DNA of 64,000 nucleotides from Ananas comosus (GCF_001540865.1 NC_033621.1:1204466-1268465); one strand, 5' to 3'; counted from the stretch's first letter, positions 50,164-63,100 are shown. Numbers and translations are program-made. Notes: generated by a model not told the origin, from the letters alone.

Positions 50164-53110
50164 ATGGAGAAGAGCACTCCGGTGAGGAAATCGCACACCT
50201 ACACGGCTGATCTGCTGACGTGGAGGGAGGCGCCGGCGCCGGAGGAGGCGGCGCCGCCCGTTTCCCGGCGGCCGCATCAGGTAGGGTTTTGGTTTCCGAT
50301 CGATCTCGCGAGCTCTCGCCTCTGTTTTTTTGTTCTTTTTTTTCGGCTTCTGATTCGATTTTTTTTTTTTTTTTCAACCTTTTATTGCTCAATGCTTCTA
50401 GCCATCGGAGGCGATCAGCAAGGTGGTGTTCGGGGGCCAGGTGACGGAGGAGGAGGCGGAGAGCCTGAACAAGAGGTCAGATCCGGTGATCTCTCGTTTT
50501 GGATTTGGATTCTAGGGCTTCGGAGCTTGCTTTAGCTGTGTGATCTGTGATTTTGGCTTCCAGAGTGCTTCTATTGTTGTTAATTTGCTCTGATGTTTCG
50601 CTCTCCTTTTTCCTCGATCTGGTGTGAAGGATCGATCAGACGTGTGCTGTTGTTCTCTAGTATATGAGATTATTATACATTAACCACTTTGGATTTGTGA
50701 TTCGCCCTTCGTATATGGATATATAGATAGTTTTGTAATACTTAGGTGAACCGTTTAGTCTCTATTTTGCATTTATTTGTAAGTTCCATGTTAGGGAGGA
50801 ATCGTTCATTATATAGGAAATTTGGTTGAGTATAGTGTTCAATTTGCTGTTTCAGGAAACCTTGTTCGGGTCCCAAGTGGAAGGAAATGACTGGAAGCGG
50901 CATATTCGCAGCGGAGAGTGAAGAGGATGAATTGGACTCTGGCTCTGCTTTCTCAAGCCCGAACACTCGGACAGGGTCACGAGCCTATCAGGTTCGATTT
51001 TCATATTTATATCGTGAGAATTTTTGTTTACTTTATCTATTTAAGGTTCTTTAGGATGATATTCTTTATCAGCAATGTGAAGCAGGTACAAGTTGTGGTG
51101 TTCACTGTAAAGTTGCATGAATTAGATAATTTGCTAGCTCATTGATCTGATGATATCTTTCCTGTTTATACTTGTCCATAATTTAGTGTTATTATGAATT
51201 GTAGCCAATCATGAAACGACCTTTTGATAAATTGAATCGAGGCTGAATCGCTCTCCCAGATACTGACTTTTTTGGAACATAGTGTATTAGATCGCTCAAT
51301 CACAATGCTTATGAAATTGATGTGTATGTGCTAGACAGCAACATGAGACTCAGGAATAAGCGAATGGGTGATAAAATCTCAAAACTGCAAAAAATGCTCT
51401 GTATTTACCAAAATTTTAGTACATACGTAAGTATATGACAAAATGAATGATAAGTAATCTAATCTAGAAGTTTTAAGGAAAAAGGTGGGACTTAAGTTTG
51501 GTTGTCATTGTACGATGTTCATATATTCATCAGCACCATATTAAGTATTGAGGAGAGGACCGACTTCAACCACCAACAACATTAAATTTGGCATGTACTA
51601 AAACTTTTTAGCTATTTACTGTATGTGTATTTAATGATAATTTGTAATCATCCAATAATTCTTTATTAATTTGGCTATCTTTTACACAAAAATATTAATA
51701 TGTCATTTGGCAATGGAGATCATCAAGGATAATTTTGATATCTTCTCAATATTATGACCATGTTATAGCATTGAGCACCGGAAATGACAGATAGATCTGA
51801 TAATTGATTAATTCCATTTTGTGAATGTATATTTTGATAATTCTGTCTTTTCCCGTACCTGACCCCATCTTATTGGAGAGCTTTAAATGTTACAGCTGCT
51901 TTACTTGTTTTAATAATTTGTCCTTCTCTGTGTACTAGCAATGTAAGAACTGATGCAGATGCATCTAGCTATTGACATCAAAAGAAACACAACTACTGTG
52001 CTACTCTGCTTTAAAATATCTAAGCTCCTACTTGTTTCCCCTAAATTTGGATGATTATTTGTTTGTCCAACTAGAACTTCACGTCATTCATGTATGCAGC
52101 AAACACTTACCGCTATCAGCCAGATCTCATTCAGCGCCGAAGAAAGTGTTTCACCTAAAAAGCCAACCTCGATTGCTGAGGTGGCAAAGCAGCGAGAGTT
52201 AAGTGGAACTCTTCTTAGTGAGCTGGACAATAAAATGAAAAGACAGTTATCTGCCGCTAAAAGCAAAGAACTTACCGGACACGCCGACATCTTTGGTCCT
52301 CCCCCAGAAGACCCACCCAGGTCTTTGGACGGGCGGAACTCGGAGACGGACAAGGTCAATGGAGAACCTGCTGCACAGAATTCACACCCGTCTATGAATA
52401 TCTCTAATGTGAGTACGCTGGTAGTATGAATTTTGTCATTTTCCAGAATTTTTTTCCCCCCGTTTTTCCGAACTCAAACTTTGTGCGGATTAGTTCTGCT
52501 GTGGACGAACTTTTCTATTCTCGGTACTCGTGGTAACCTGCAAATTCATCTTCTGCAAAAAGAATAAGAAGCAATGACTACTGTATTTTTGATGAATGTT
52601 TTTTGCTAAAAAAATATCATCAGATGTCGCATTCAAATCACATAGAGTTGGGTTAAAAAGAAAAATGACAGAAAACGAAATGTGAACCAAGCAAAGCCCT
52701 TGCTTTTTTCCTGTTATTTTTCCTCTTTAGCAGATACACATGTCACATGACTGTTGCTCTTAAATCATTGCTCATGATTGCTGAGGATTCTAACGATTAT
52801 CTTGCTTTTGACCTTTCTCTTTTGGTAGCCGGCTGGAGGTGCTAGCAGTTTCGTATTCGGTGAGAGCACTGACACCATGACCAAGACGGCTAAGAAAATT
52901 CCAACTCAGAAATTCACGGACCTCACCGGCAATGACATCTTCAAGGAAGGAAACACCCCGCCAGGATCCGTCGACAAGTCGCTAAGCGTTGCAAAGCTTA
53001 AAGAGATGAGCGGCAGTGACATCTTCGCCGACGAGAAGGCCGCGTCCCGAGACTACTTTGGCGGGGTCCGCAAGCCGCCCGGCGGCGAGAGCAGCATCGC
53101 TCTGGTTTAG
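50164..53110 (+). CDS. DUF4057 / HN1-like plant protein
   Basis: Exons 50164-50280, 50402-50475, 50856-50991, 52100-52408 and 52829-53110, all GT-AG and in phase, give 305 residues. The N terminus SHTYTADLLTW, the block KVVFGGQVTEEEAESLNKRK and the C-terminal RKPPGGESS match the plant DUF4057 family, annotated as haematological/neurological-expressed 1-like. The animal HN1/Jupiter proteins are small, disordered and linked to microtubules. The plant function is not established. The protein is hydrophilic, mostly disordered, with no signal peptide, membrane segment or enzyme motif. A short motif [KD]x[LM][ST]Gx(0-1)x[DG]IF recurs four times: KEMTGSGIF (73-81), KELTGHADIF (165-174), DLTGNDIF (243-250) and KEMSGSDIF (269-277), the first short of the consensus Asp. 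A PPGG element near the C terminus recalls the HN1 N-terminal motif. Confidence 0.87.
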
Positions 53111-53683
53111 ACATTCTAACCGAAACGATTAGCTTGCGTCGGCTTTTTCCTCCTGATTTTAGTGATTAATGGTGTTTATATGGACTGATTAAATGGTTGT
53201 TCTGTTTCTTGATCCGAGTCAAGGTTTCTAAGCCTTAATTTAACAACCTGATGCATGTGAGTTTGTGTGTAATGTGTTTGTATGGTTTGGTTGTGACATA
53301 CCTAATGTGACAGCCAAATGATGTGGTGTTATCTAATCTTCTGGGACTGGACTTTTATGATATGGTTTTAGTGGTTTTTGTATTTTGATTATTCTGATTT
53401 TGGATTGAGATTTATAAATAGTGATGTTGCTCTTTTAGTTGGGGAAAGAAAGGTAATGATCAAATTTGTTTTGGCTTTTTGGCAAATTTAGGTTCAATTA
53501 TTAGAAAGATTAAGCTACCGCATCTGCTGAGTGTTAATGATTAAAACACTGTTTTCTGATGCGTAAGCTTTTTTAATAGAAATTGGTTGGTTTGCATGAT
53601 GCTGAAAGAATCATTGGTTGTTTTAAATTCATGTGTTGGACTTGGATTAAATTTCCCAAGGGGACTGCGGAGTTAAAGTAACT
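53111..53683. other. DUF4057 3' UTR and intergenic DNA
   Basis: Probable 3' UTR for the first few hundred bases. No further feature seen. Confidence 0.5.
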
Positions 53684-53694
53684 AAAATAATTAG

Positions 53695-54087
53695 GCTTTT
53701 TTTTTGCATTTAGCCCTATGAGAAAAAAAAAATCACAATTAATTTTATAAAATTATATTTGCAAGATTAGTTTTATTTCCGTCACGGAAGTGGCACGTGA
53801 GCGTGGGATAAGTTGAACACGGTGAAGTGTTCAAACACGGTGGATGGTGAGTAGTTCACCGTGTTCAACTTAAATTTATACAATTTATAGAAATATATAA
53901 TATAATAAGTATAGTGAATTATTCACTGTATCCAAATATGATGAATGGTTCACCGTATTTAATTTAACCTAGGCTATAAGTTATGCTCACATGGCAGAAA
54001 TAGTGCCAATCTTGTAAATATAAATTTTGTGAGGTTATTTATGGAAAAAAAAAATTCTGAGAAAGCTAAATGCAAAAAAAAAAATCC
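53695..54087. mobile_element. Mutator-like MITE with 11-base target duplication
   Basis: The left end GCTTTTTTTTTGCATTTAGC and the inverted right end GCTAAATGCAAAAAAAAAAA followed by TCC form terminal repeats. AAAATAATTAG flanks both sides (53684-53694 and 54088-54098). A target duplication of 9-11 bases is characteristic of Mutator-like elements. The interior has an inverted repeat (AGTTGAACACGGTGA and TCACCGTGTTCAACT, about 53811-53872) and no coding capacity. Confidence 0.8.
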
Positions 54088-54098
54088 AAAATAATTAG

Positions 54099-54788
54099 TT
54101 TTTATTAAAGTTTCTAGTGGAATTAGTTGTTTCACACTAGAGATGCAGTTGCAGTGATCTTTTGTGTTGCTTATTGGGCTGGGCCGAAATACTCTACCAA
54201 GGACATTTTATGAGCAAAAATGTGAACGTACTGTGCATCCACAATTATAATTATCTCCTTTTTCATTCCTTTTCTTTTTTTTGGGAAAATGGCCCCATTC
54301 TTCTATTTTAGAGGGGGAAAAAAAAACTGAGCAATCTCATTCAACCATATTCTTTATATATTCTGATTCTTCTTTCTTTATAAAAACTATAAAAATCATA
54401 TCTTAACCAAGATAATGTGATTCGCAAAAATATTATCGCTTACGAAAATAACAGGTATTTTTCTGTCGCATTTTCTTAGTTTGTTCAACACACTACTTGT
54501 GTTCCAAAGCGGAGCTAATAATTAACAATGCTAGTAGTTCCCCTTCCAAATAGGCATTTTAAAGCAGTGTGTGGGATCACAAATGTTCCTCCCCCTAGGC
54601 AATAATTAGGTGGGCATTGGTTGCATCATGTTGTTCACACATGTTAGTTTAAAAAGGATTAGTTTAATTATCTCTAATCTGCTTCAACAGGGGAGCCATC
54701 AAAATATATTCCTCATTTCAAATCTAAGACCACCTAATGGATGGTTGTGTGTCTCCAAGAATTCTTTTTCTTCTCCTAATTGGTTTAC

Positions 54789-54826
<38 letters not shown>

Positions 54827-56504
54827 ATCTCTACCAAAAAAAAAAGAGAGAAAAAGAATAAGAAAATTTGGTGTACTATTTCTTTCTAGAAAACATCATT
54901 TTCCCTTTAATCCTGGGATCAAACACTAGGACACTTGTGCTTGTCTATGACTACTGTACTTCCCCACATATTTGTGTTTAATACTATTTCTATAGAATAA
55001 AAGGACGGCGTTTTTGGATTAACTTAATAAAATGTTATTATCAAAGACTCAAAAATATGTACTTACGTGCGTTAGATAATGCTTTGGGTTTCGGTTCGAA
55101 AACTCTTCCAAACACTTACCTGACAAAAAAAATAGGTAAAATGTATGACTAGTTAGTACTATTCTAAAGTTCCCACATGTATCATATTATTATAAACTGA
55201 TCTTTTAAACTTGTTTTCAATCATTTTTTTAACCAAAACATACAAAAAAGTTGGAAAACAAAAGGAATTAAGTGCAGAGTACGCGTGCGTAGCGTGAGTA
55301 TCGAGACGCAATATCGGAACAGTACAGGGATTATCTAAACATGTTAGCTAGAAAAGTTTCCACTCCTGTATTTTCTCAGAGGTTGGTGTTGCCAATTGTT
55401 GCTTCATGGAATGAACACCAAAATTTCTCTATTTAGGTGCATGGAGATGGCAGTCTGGCCTCACTTTCTATATCTGCAACAGCCCTCAAATGTGAGACCT
55501 ACTCAAGACCATTACTCTGGTTTGGTTAGCAGTACAACCTACTTAAAACCAATGAATAAAATTCTAAATGCTCCTTACCTATATACCATCCAAATAATGC
55601 ATCCAATTTAATTATGGTTCTACTACCTATGTTGTCCCTTAACAATTGAAGACTATTTATTATTATCATAAATTAAAGTACGCAACATTTTTCATAAATT
55701 CTTCTACCGCAAAGTTGCAGGCCAAAAGCGTTAACAAATAATTCCAGAAACTGAAAGTGAAGGAGAAGATGTATTCATTAAACTTAAAATACTTAAAGTG
55801 CGTAGACATGCAGCACTCGCTGACTCTTCAACTGCGACTCAGACCAATACGACTTTCGTCGCAGATAGAATGTTGGTCCATTTAATTCAGCAGGACTAAC
55901 TTTTTTTTTTTTTTTTTAAAAATAGATAGCAAGCTACCTGCTTCATTTATTAAGCTAAATGAACTGAGTGTACATGTTGGAAGCAGTTAGGGTTTCCGAA
56001 AGAACAGACTAAAGGAGCGAAAAAAAGAAAGAAAGAAGAATTTTTATGATGTTAAATAACATGGTAAGGTGCATCTAATTATGTAATACTTTTTTTTTTT
56101 TTGCCTTTTGTTAGTACTAAATACATATGGCTCCATATGGAGGCCCCACCGGATTCTCTTATTTTAACGCTTTCGGGTAGTTTTAGCCTACAAGGCCCGG
56201 ATCCGACCCAATCAACCATCATTCCTTGAGCTTGCCATTTGATGCCACGTGTTGCCTCTGCATTTGATTCAATTTTTTTTAAAAAAAAATGTTTAGGAAA
56301 ATTTATTCTGGAAAATAAAACAAACGTAAAATAATTTTTCGATCAGAAAATTATTTTTTAAAATATTAAACACCTTCTTAAACAATTTCTCAAATAACGC
56401 CTAGAAAAGAAATATATTAAAACAATTTTTATGATGTATTTTTTTTAAAAGTCTGATTACATTGCATTGAATGGTGCTTTAAAATTAGCACAGAGTGAAA
56501 AAAA
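54099..56504. other. Gene-free intergenic DNA
   Basis: (CT)n is at about 54793-54821, with poly-T and poly-A tracts near 55900 and 56090. No gene seen. Confidence 0.5.
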
Positions 56505-56863
56505 GGGTAAACTTTAAATACCACACGTGTAGTTTCGCACTTTCTCATTTTAGTGCCCCGTAGTTTAAAGTGTATCAAGTTAGTGTTTTGAGATTTAATT
56601 TTTATCTTTTTGTCAGCTTTTTTATTAATATTTCGTTACATTATATACAAAAAATTTCAGATATCCGACCTAAGTTTATCGAATATTCACTTTAGTATTC
56701 TTTAATTTTAACTTTGTCACTTATTTAACGAAAAAAATTAGTGAAATCGATAATAAAAAGATAAAAATAAAACTATAGGGCACTAAATTGATACACTTTA
56801 AACCACAAAGTATTAAAGTGAGAAAATGTAAAACTACGGGGGTGCTATTTGAAGTTTTTCTCC
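56505..56863. mobile_element. MITE, copy 2 of the family at 12.6 kb
   Basis: The left end GGGTAAACTTTAAATACCAC, with GTTTCGCACTTTCTCATTTT following, is mirrored by the right end GAGAAAATGTAAAACTACGG and GCTATTTGAAGTTTTTCTCC. The interior CCTAAGTTTATCGAATATTC is the same as in 12648-12976. A runs flank the element. Non-coding. Confidence 0.7.
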
Positions 56864-57346
56864 AAAAAACGATAAAAAATAATGAAAATCTCTCGATCTG
56901 GTTTTACACAAAGAGTTCCTCGTAATTCACTGGTATTGGACAAATTCATATAAAAAAATAAATAAAATTTAAAAAACTAAAAACTAGAAAAATATTATTC
57001 AAAAATAAATTGTTGAAGGATTTGTTTCAAAATGTTCTATAGTTGCATATAATTTTACTTTTCGGGCCAAAGTTGAAATCCTCATCATGAAGTGATCAAT
57101 ATTCTTAAAAGTTGATTAAATAATTTGATCCATCCATAGTTTTATTGTAGCTTAAGAAAAGTGTGCAATAATACATTACTTATTGGTTTTATTAGCTTGA
57201 AATGCAAATTTTATTTACTTACTTGCAAAGTTCGATCTTTTTAGATATTCTTTTTTTTTGGGGGGGAATGTTGAACTAAATTACGACAATTGTTCGATTG
57301 AAACTAAATGGTTAAAATATTACGCTTTTTTTTTTTTGCAAATCAA
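56864..57346. other. AT-rich intergenic DNA
   Basis: No supported feature apart from G and T homopolymer runs near 57250 and 57325. Confidence 0.5.
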
Positions 57347-57577
57347 AATGTGATCGTAATATTTGAAAAGTCAAAAAACTAAATTATTCAACAGAACAGT
57401 TAGAATATTATTAGAAGCACGAAGGACATCGTATTACCAAACTATTTTTCAATAATAAAATATTCAAATCTACGATCAACTNAATGTGATCGTAATATTT
57501 GAAAAGTCAAAAAACTAAATTATTCAACAGAACAGTTAGAATATTATTAGAAGCACGAAGGACATCGTATTACCAAA
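57347..57577. repeat. Identical 95-base duplication meeting at an N
   Basis: 57347-57441 and 57483-57577 are identical by eye, starting AATGTGATCGTAATATTTGA and ending CGTATTACCAAA. The second copy begins immediately after a single N at 57482. Perfect identity next to an ambiguous base suggests an assembly join, though a very recent duplication is possible. Confidence 0.85.
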
Positions 57578-57635
57578 GTACATTAATAAATACCTAATAT
57601 TATTAAAAAATAAGATTAGTTTTATTAAAAAATAA

Positions 57636-58047
57636 GATTAATTTCATAAAAGTCTCTGCAAATATAGTAAATAACAAATATATCTCTATAAAGTTTAATT
57701 TTTATATATTTTTTCTATAAAAATTCTGATATTGTCAAATATGTATGTCCCTACTATTAGAATTCGTTAGAAAAAAATAATTAATTATAGATTAAATACT
57801 TAATATTGATTAGTTTTTTACATTTTTATTTCTTTTTTATCATACTGTTATGTTTTTTGAAAAAATATATTTGTGATGATAAAATTGAAAATATAAATAG
57901 TTTTTTAACGATTCTCTAACGATAACAAACCATGAGAGCATATATAACAACAACATGACTTTTGTATAGACAATACATAAAAATTAAATTTTATAAAAAT
58001 ATATTTGTTATTTATAATATTTGTAGGAATCTGTATGAAATTAATCC
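57636..58047. mobile_element. Element with long imperfect terminal inverted repeats
   Basis: The first about 65 bases (GATTAATTTCATAAAAGTCT, then GCAAATATAGTAAATAACAA and ATATATCTCTATAAAGTTTA) are the imperfect reverse complement of the last about 65 (TAAATTTTATAAAAATATAT, TTGTTATTTATAATATTTGT, AGGAATCTGTATGAAATTAA). Long terminal repeats of this sort are typical of Mutator-like non-autonomous elements. No coding sequence. The target duplication is unclear. Confidence 0.65.
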
Positions 58048-58593
58048 GGGTCACAAATGGCATACACGTAGTAGAAAACGAGAATGGTGGGCCCAAAAAA
58101 TATTCTTCCTTTCCAAAGAAGCAAAACTGTTTTCCGCTCGTATAGAAGATATTTTCATAATATACCTAAAGTAACTTATAATTCTACATTTTTATTATTA
58201 ACAAAATCTCATTAAATTTAAATTTGGGCAAAAAAATTTAAAGATATATATCATTTTATTTTCCTGCAGAATGGTAGAAATTATACCGTAATTCATTAAT
58301 TGTGATATGAATAATGCACGATCTTTTATCGAAAAATTAACATTAAACGTTACTGCACATAATCGAGTGAAAAATGAAAAATATGTTCAATTTATTGATA
58401 GTAATTATTTTTTTTTATGAATAAAAACTATTTTGGTTTTATTAAAGAGCATTTAGATTGACGCAAATGCAATTAAGTCATACAACATTGCTCCATAACC
58501 CGCTAAGTGGTCTAATTTTGTTGTTTAAAAAGTTTTTAAAATAGTCCGAAAAAAAAACTTTTTTTTAACAAAATTTTGCTCAAATTATATATA
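58048..58593. other. AT-rich intergenic DNA
   Basis: No supported feature. Confidence 0.5.
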
Positions 58594-59268
58594 GGGTGCG
58601 TTTGGTTCGAGTTATCCTGGCAGGATTACAGGCAATCCTGCCAGGATAACTATGTTTGGTTAATCCGCTATGTAATCTAGTCGTTAATGTAGGATTACAA
58701 ATCGAGCAGGATTACATCGAAAATATTAACGGGAGGGGGGTCGTGTATCTTGCATTACTGAAACCCGTTAATACTACATATTATATAAAATGACAATTTT
58801 ACCCTCCAACAACCCCAAATCTAATTAACAGCATTATTTTCATCTCTATCTCGCCTTCCCCCGGCCCTCTCTCTCGCACGCCGCTTTCTCTCGCTCGCTC
58901 TCTCTGGACGTCTCTCTCTCTCTCTCTCTTTCTCTCTCGCATGAACACCTATCATCTTCTATTGCGTCGTCCTCCCAAGTAATCATCACGATCTCCTTCC
59001 CTCCATTCGTCATTTCCGCAAAAAATAATATTCAAATGACCACAATAAGGGCAATTTTGGAAAAAACTATACTTTTATGTCAGGATTACTAAATTTTATA
59101 AACTGAACCAAACATATTAATGCTATAAACACTGTAATCTAGTATTACATTACTGTATTAAACCAAACGCTCTATTGTAGCATTAGTAGTAATCTCACGC
59201 CGAAATCCAAGATACCTGAATATGTCGAGATACTTTGTAATATTACATAACTCGAACCAAATGGGCCC
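58594..59268. mobile_element. DNA transposon derivative with conserved GTTTGGTTCGAGTTAT ends
   Basis: The left end GGGTGCGTTTGGTTCGAGTT and the right end ACTCGAACCAAATGGGCCC are inverted repeats of about 22 bases with mismatches near the tips. A second internal inverted pair (TAATCCGCTATGTAATCTAG and CTGTAATCTAGTATTACA) lies inside. The 675-base element includes a pyrimidine-rich, leader-like segment (about 58840-58960). It has no transposase. AT-rich flanks hide the target duplication, so hAT and PIF/Harbinger cannot be separated. Confidence 0.7.
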
Positions 59269-59877
59269 ATATAGATATATTGTTAATACTGTTATTAAAC
59301 TATAGATACAAATTAAGTTTTTGAATGTTTTTAAATATTTAAATAAAGACGTCGTAGATCAATGCGGCAACTTAGGAGAGGGAGATATTTCAATACGATT
59401 TTAAATAATAATAATATAATATACCACCTATAATTAGCTTCTTTTTTTTTTTTGTTCAGTACATAAATAATTCATTCAAAATTTTAAAAAACAATTTTAA
59501 AGTTCCTAAAAATTCGAAAATTTAAATTTTTTTGTAGTATATGTATAACTTTGAGGAGGTAACCTCACCACCAAATATACACTCACCTCCCCACTCCCCC
59601 CCCTCAAAATTCCCACATAACCACGCATACGATAAGCGTAACAATACATGTATAGTGTAACAATACATGTAACAAAATAATAACTACGCTTTATTAGTGT
59701 ATAAATAAATAAATAAATAAGTATTAAAGTATAATAAACTACACCTCATTAATTTTGTTAAAATAGTAACAGAAACCAAAACACACACACACACTCTCTC
59801 TCTCTCTCTCGCTCTCTCTATGTGTGTATAATAATATAATAATAATAATAATTAAAAAATATTAATTTAATTCGTTC
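59269..59877. other. Intergenic DNA and PUM upstream region
   Basis: A short (TAAA)n lies at about 59702-59719, with (CA)n followed by (CT)n at about 59782-59818. No gene. Confidence 0.5.
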
Positions 59878-59907
59878 TATATAACCCCTCCCATGTAACA
59901 TCCATAA

Positions 59908-59944
<37 letters not shown>

Positions 59945-59968
59945 AATACTCTCTCTCTCTCTCTCTCT
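59878..59968 (+). promoter_or_regulatory. PUM TATA box and (CT)n tracts
   Basis: TATATAA at 59878-59884 is followed by (CT)n at about 59910-59943 and a second at about 59949-59968. With normal spacing the transcript would start in or near the first tract, giving a leader of about 250 bases that is rich in CT and TC. Confidence 0.55.
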
Positions 59969-60170
59969 ATTCTCTTCGTCTTCGTCTTCCTCTTCATCAT
60001 CCTCTTCTTTTGCATGCCTCACCAACTCCCCCAACATGGAAACCCTAATCTGATCCCCAATTCCCCTACAATCCTTGGATTTCCTAATTGGGGCTGGATC
60101 GAATCCTCTTGATTGATCATTTTTTTGCGTTTTATTGGAGATTTTTGCGGGATTTTTTTTGGGTGGGAAT

Positions 60171-63100
60171 ATGAAGGTGGAGAGGAGTGAGGAGAGGGAG
60201 ATGGAGATGCTGTTGAATGAGATACCCCACGCGACGTCGCCCCATCATCATCATCATCAACACCACCATCATCATCGTCATCCTCGTCATCTCCATCAGC
60301 TTCATCATGGTGGGGGTGATGGTGGTGGGGGTGGTGCTAGTACCGCCACCCATGGCGCTCGCGACCCCGATCTCGGAAGCCTTGGAAACCCTATTCATGG
60401 CGATGGTATCGAGGTTGGCGCGTCGCGGTTCCACGGGCGCCGCGATGTCGATGGCTATGTTGGCGCCAATGGCGTCGGCGGCGGCGGCGGCGGAGCGCGC
60501 CACGGACGTTGGTCGCCGCAGCCGCCGACGAGGCCGATGTCGGAGGGTTCGTCGGCGGCGAGCTCCCAATCGGGGGCGTACTCCCCCACGGGGGGGAGCG
60601 ACCTCATGGGGCGCTTCCCCGATCTGGGCCCTTACCTCGGCGCCGAGGAGGAGCTCGGCTTCGCTAACCAGCTCCTCGGAATGCATCTCGGCCACGGGAT
60701 CGAGGAGCCGATTGTGCTCGAACCGGTGTCGGGATCGGCTTTTGGGAGAAGCCCAATTGGGCTTTCTCCTTTCCGGGCTCACTGCAACGGCAACTTCGTG
60801 ACGGAGAGGCCTATTCATGGTGATTTTGTGTTTCCTTCCTTCTCTGCTTATCCCAATTCTATGGGATATGATGCAGATAATAGGGCTTTGTACTCTGGTT
60901 TGAATCACCATTCCTCTGTCGACGGTTCTTGTGCAGTGCGAAAGAACTTTCTTAATGGAGAAGAAACATTGGGTGCCAATGGTTATAATAAGTACCCAGT
61001 GGGTCGGAGAATGGATTGTGCGCCGTCTACTAGTTATTTACCTTTGGCTTCTGATGCTCTGTTGCAGAATAGTTATGTGGATTTACATCCTAACTGGAAT
61101 CTGAATATGGTGAATCCGACTAATGGCAACGCTTTCTTTTTGAATGGAAATGCTGGACCATACTTCAACAGCAGGGGCCCCGAATTGCCGACAGTGTGCA
61201 GAAACCCCCTGGATATCGAGGCTTTCAGATGCGAGGACAGCTTAATTTTTCAGGGAACGGGGATGCGATGCGTCGAGGATTATGATATACCGAAGATGAG
61301 AAAGAAATCTCAATTCAACCAGCACGTCAATTTCAGAGGAAACCCTGCTGTGAATGGGGAGAGTATTAGCAATGCCAATGTTCGACGGTTCCCAAATGCG
61401 CCGAGGGATTATGAAAGCATCGAGGGCTTGAAGGGGAATATACATAAACTGGCGAAACACCAATTCGGTTGTCGGTTATTGCAGCAGAAGTTTGATGAGG
61501 GGAAGCACCAAGTGGATTCTATATTCAACGGGATTATCCATCACGTAGTAGATCTCATGATGGACCAGTTTGGGAATTATCTCATGCAGAAGCTCTTTGA
61601 TTTCTGCGATGAAGAACAAAGGACAAAAATTGTCATTGAGTTGACTAGAAACAGATCTGACCTCATCAAAATCTCTCTTAACATGCATGGGTAATGCCTT
61701 TGCCACAAAGTAGTACTAATATTCGCCTTTGCTATTGACTGCGATTTTTCTCTCTCTGATTGTTTAGTGAACTCTTTTCCTGTTTGAGTAGAAATTGCTT
61801 ACTGATTACTTTGCCAGTATTATATTAGAAATTGTTGCATAATTGCAGCCGTGCCATCGAATAATTTTAAGTAATGCTGCATTTTTCAGGACAAGGGCAG
61901 TTCAGAAGTTGATAGCGAAACTCAAAACCAGGCAACAAGTTTCTTTGGTTATTTCCGCCCTCCAGCCGGGTTTCCTAGAACTTGTCAAAGACCTTAATGG
62001 TAATCATGTAATACAACGCTGCTTGCTAAGCTTCAGTGTGGAGGATAATAAGGTATAGATTTTAATTCTGAACCTAATTGATCTATTACAGTTCAATTTT
62101 CTATATTTGAAAGCTGATCTTCATCACATTGTCTTCTTTGGTGAATGAGAAGTCTATTTGTCTATATAATCTGGTTAACCAATGGCTATGTGGTAAAAAG
62201 GATACAAAAAACTCTACTTAACATTAGTGAGCACAACATGATATAGCGTACTTCAAAATGGTTGGTAGAGTTTTCCTTGATGAATTGGTGCAGGTTCTTG
62301 TTTAATTTCCTCTATTCTTTGAACTTGATAAAGGGAGTAAAACCTCAATGTTGCCTAGCCTGTGTTAAAGTATAATCCGGCATTTTATTTGCAAGAACTA
62401 CCTTCACTTTTGTTATTACTTGTGGTAGTCATCTTCGAGAACGGACTTGTAAATGTAAACCTATTACTATTTTCATATTTCATCAGTGGCAATCTTTTTC
62501 GGCAAATGTCATAATCTTCAGTATCGTCTCACCTATGAAGACAGATGTCACAAAAAAAATCAGTCGTCCACCGAGTTAAACTTTCCTATTCTTTATTTTT
62601 TTTTGCCCCTTTTTAATCATCTCAATATCATAGGTAATATACAAATTTGAGAGACATCTCCACATTGTCTACATATAGGGTTATACTGAAACTGTTTCTC
62701 ATATTGTCTTTTCCTTATTCTAGAATGGGCAGTAGAGATGTATAAACTTTGAAGCAATCAGTATTCTTGTGAATTACGACTTACATATGATTTTGGTTCA
62801 AGGTACATGTCCATGTGATACCCCGTATGCTTGACGAGTTGCAAATTTCCTCATATATTCGTTCATACTACTGTCTGATGATCTATTTAACATGCTTTCT
62901 TCCTTTCCAAAGATTGCTTCTGCCTTGTCAAAGCTTTTGAAAACCTTGGGAGGCTTACACAGTTTCAATGGCTGAATTCATGCAAACCCCCACAGACATC
63001 CTTCATGGAACAGAAGCTAACTATTGATTGATACTGGATGTGCCTTCTTTTCTTGTTAATTGCAATAAACTAACCCAACTTTTTGTGTGCAGTTTATTTT

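Noticed and set aside
60132..60911. Long minus-strand open frame over the PUM first exon
   Set aside because: It is the antisense shadow of a GC-rich repeat-coding exon; the plus-strand frame has the recognisable PUF protein.
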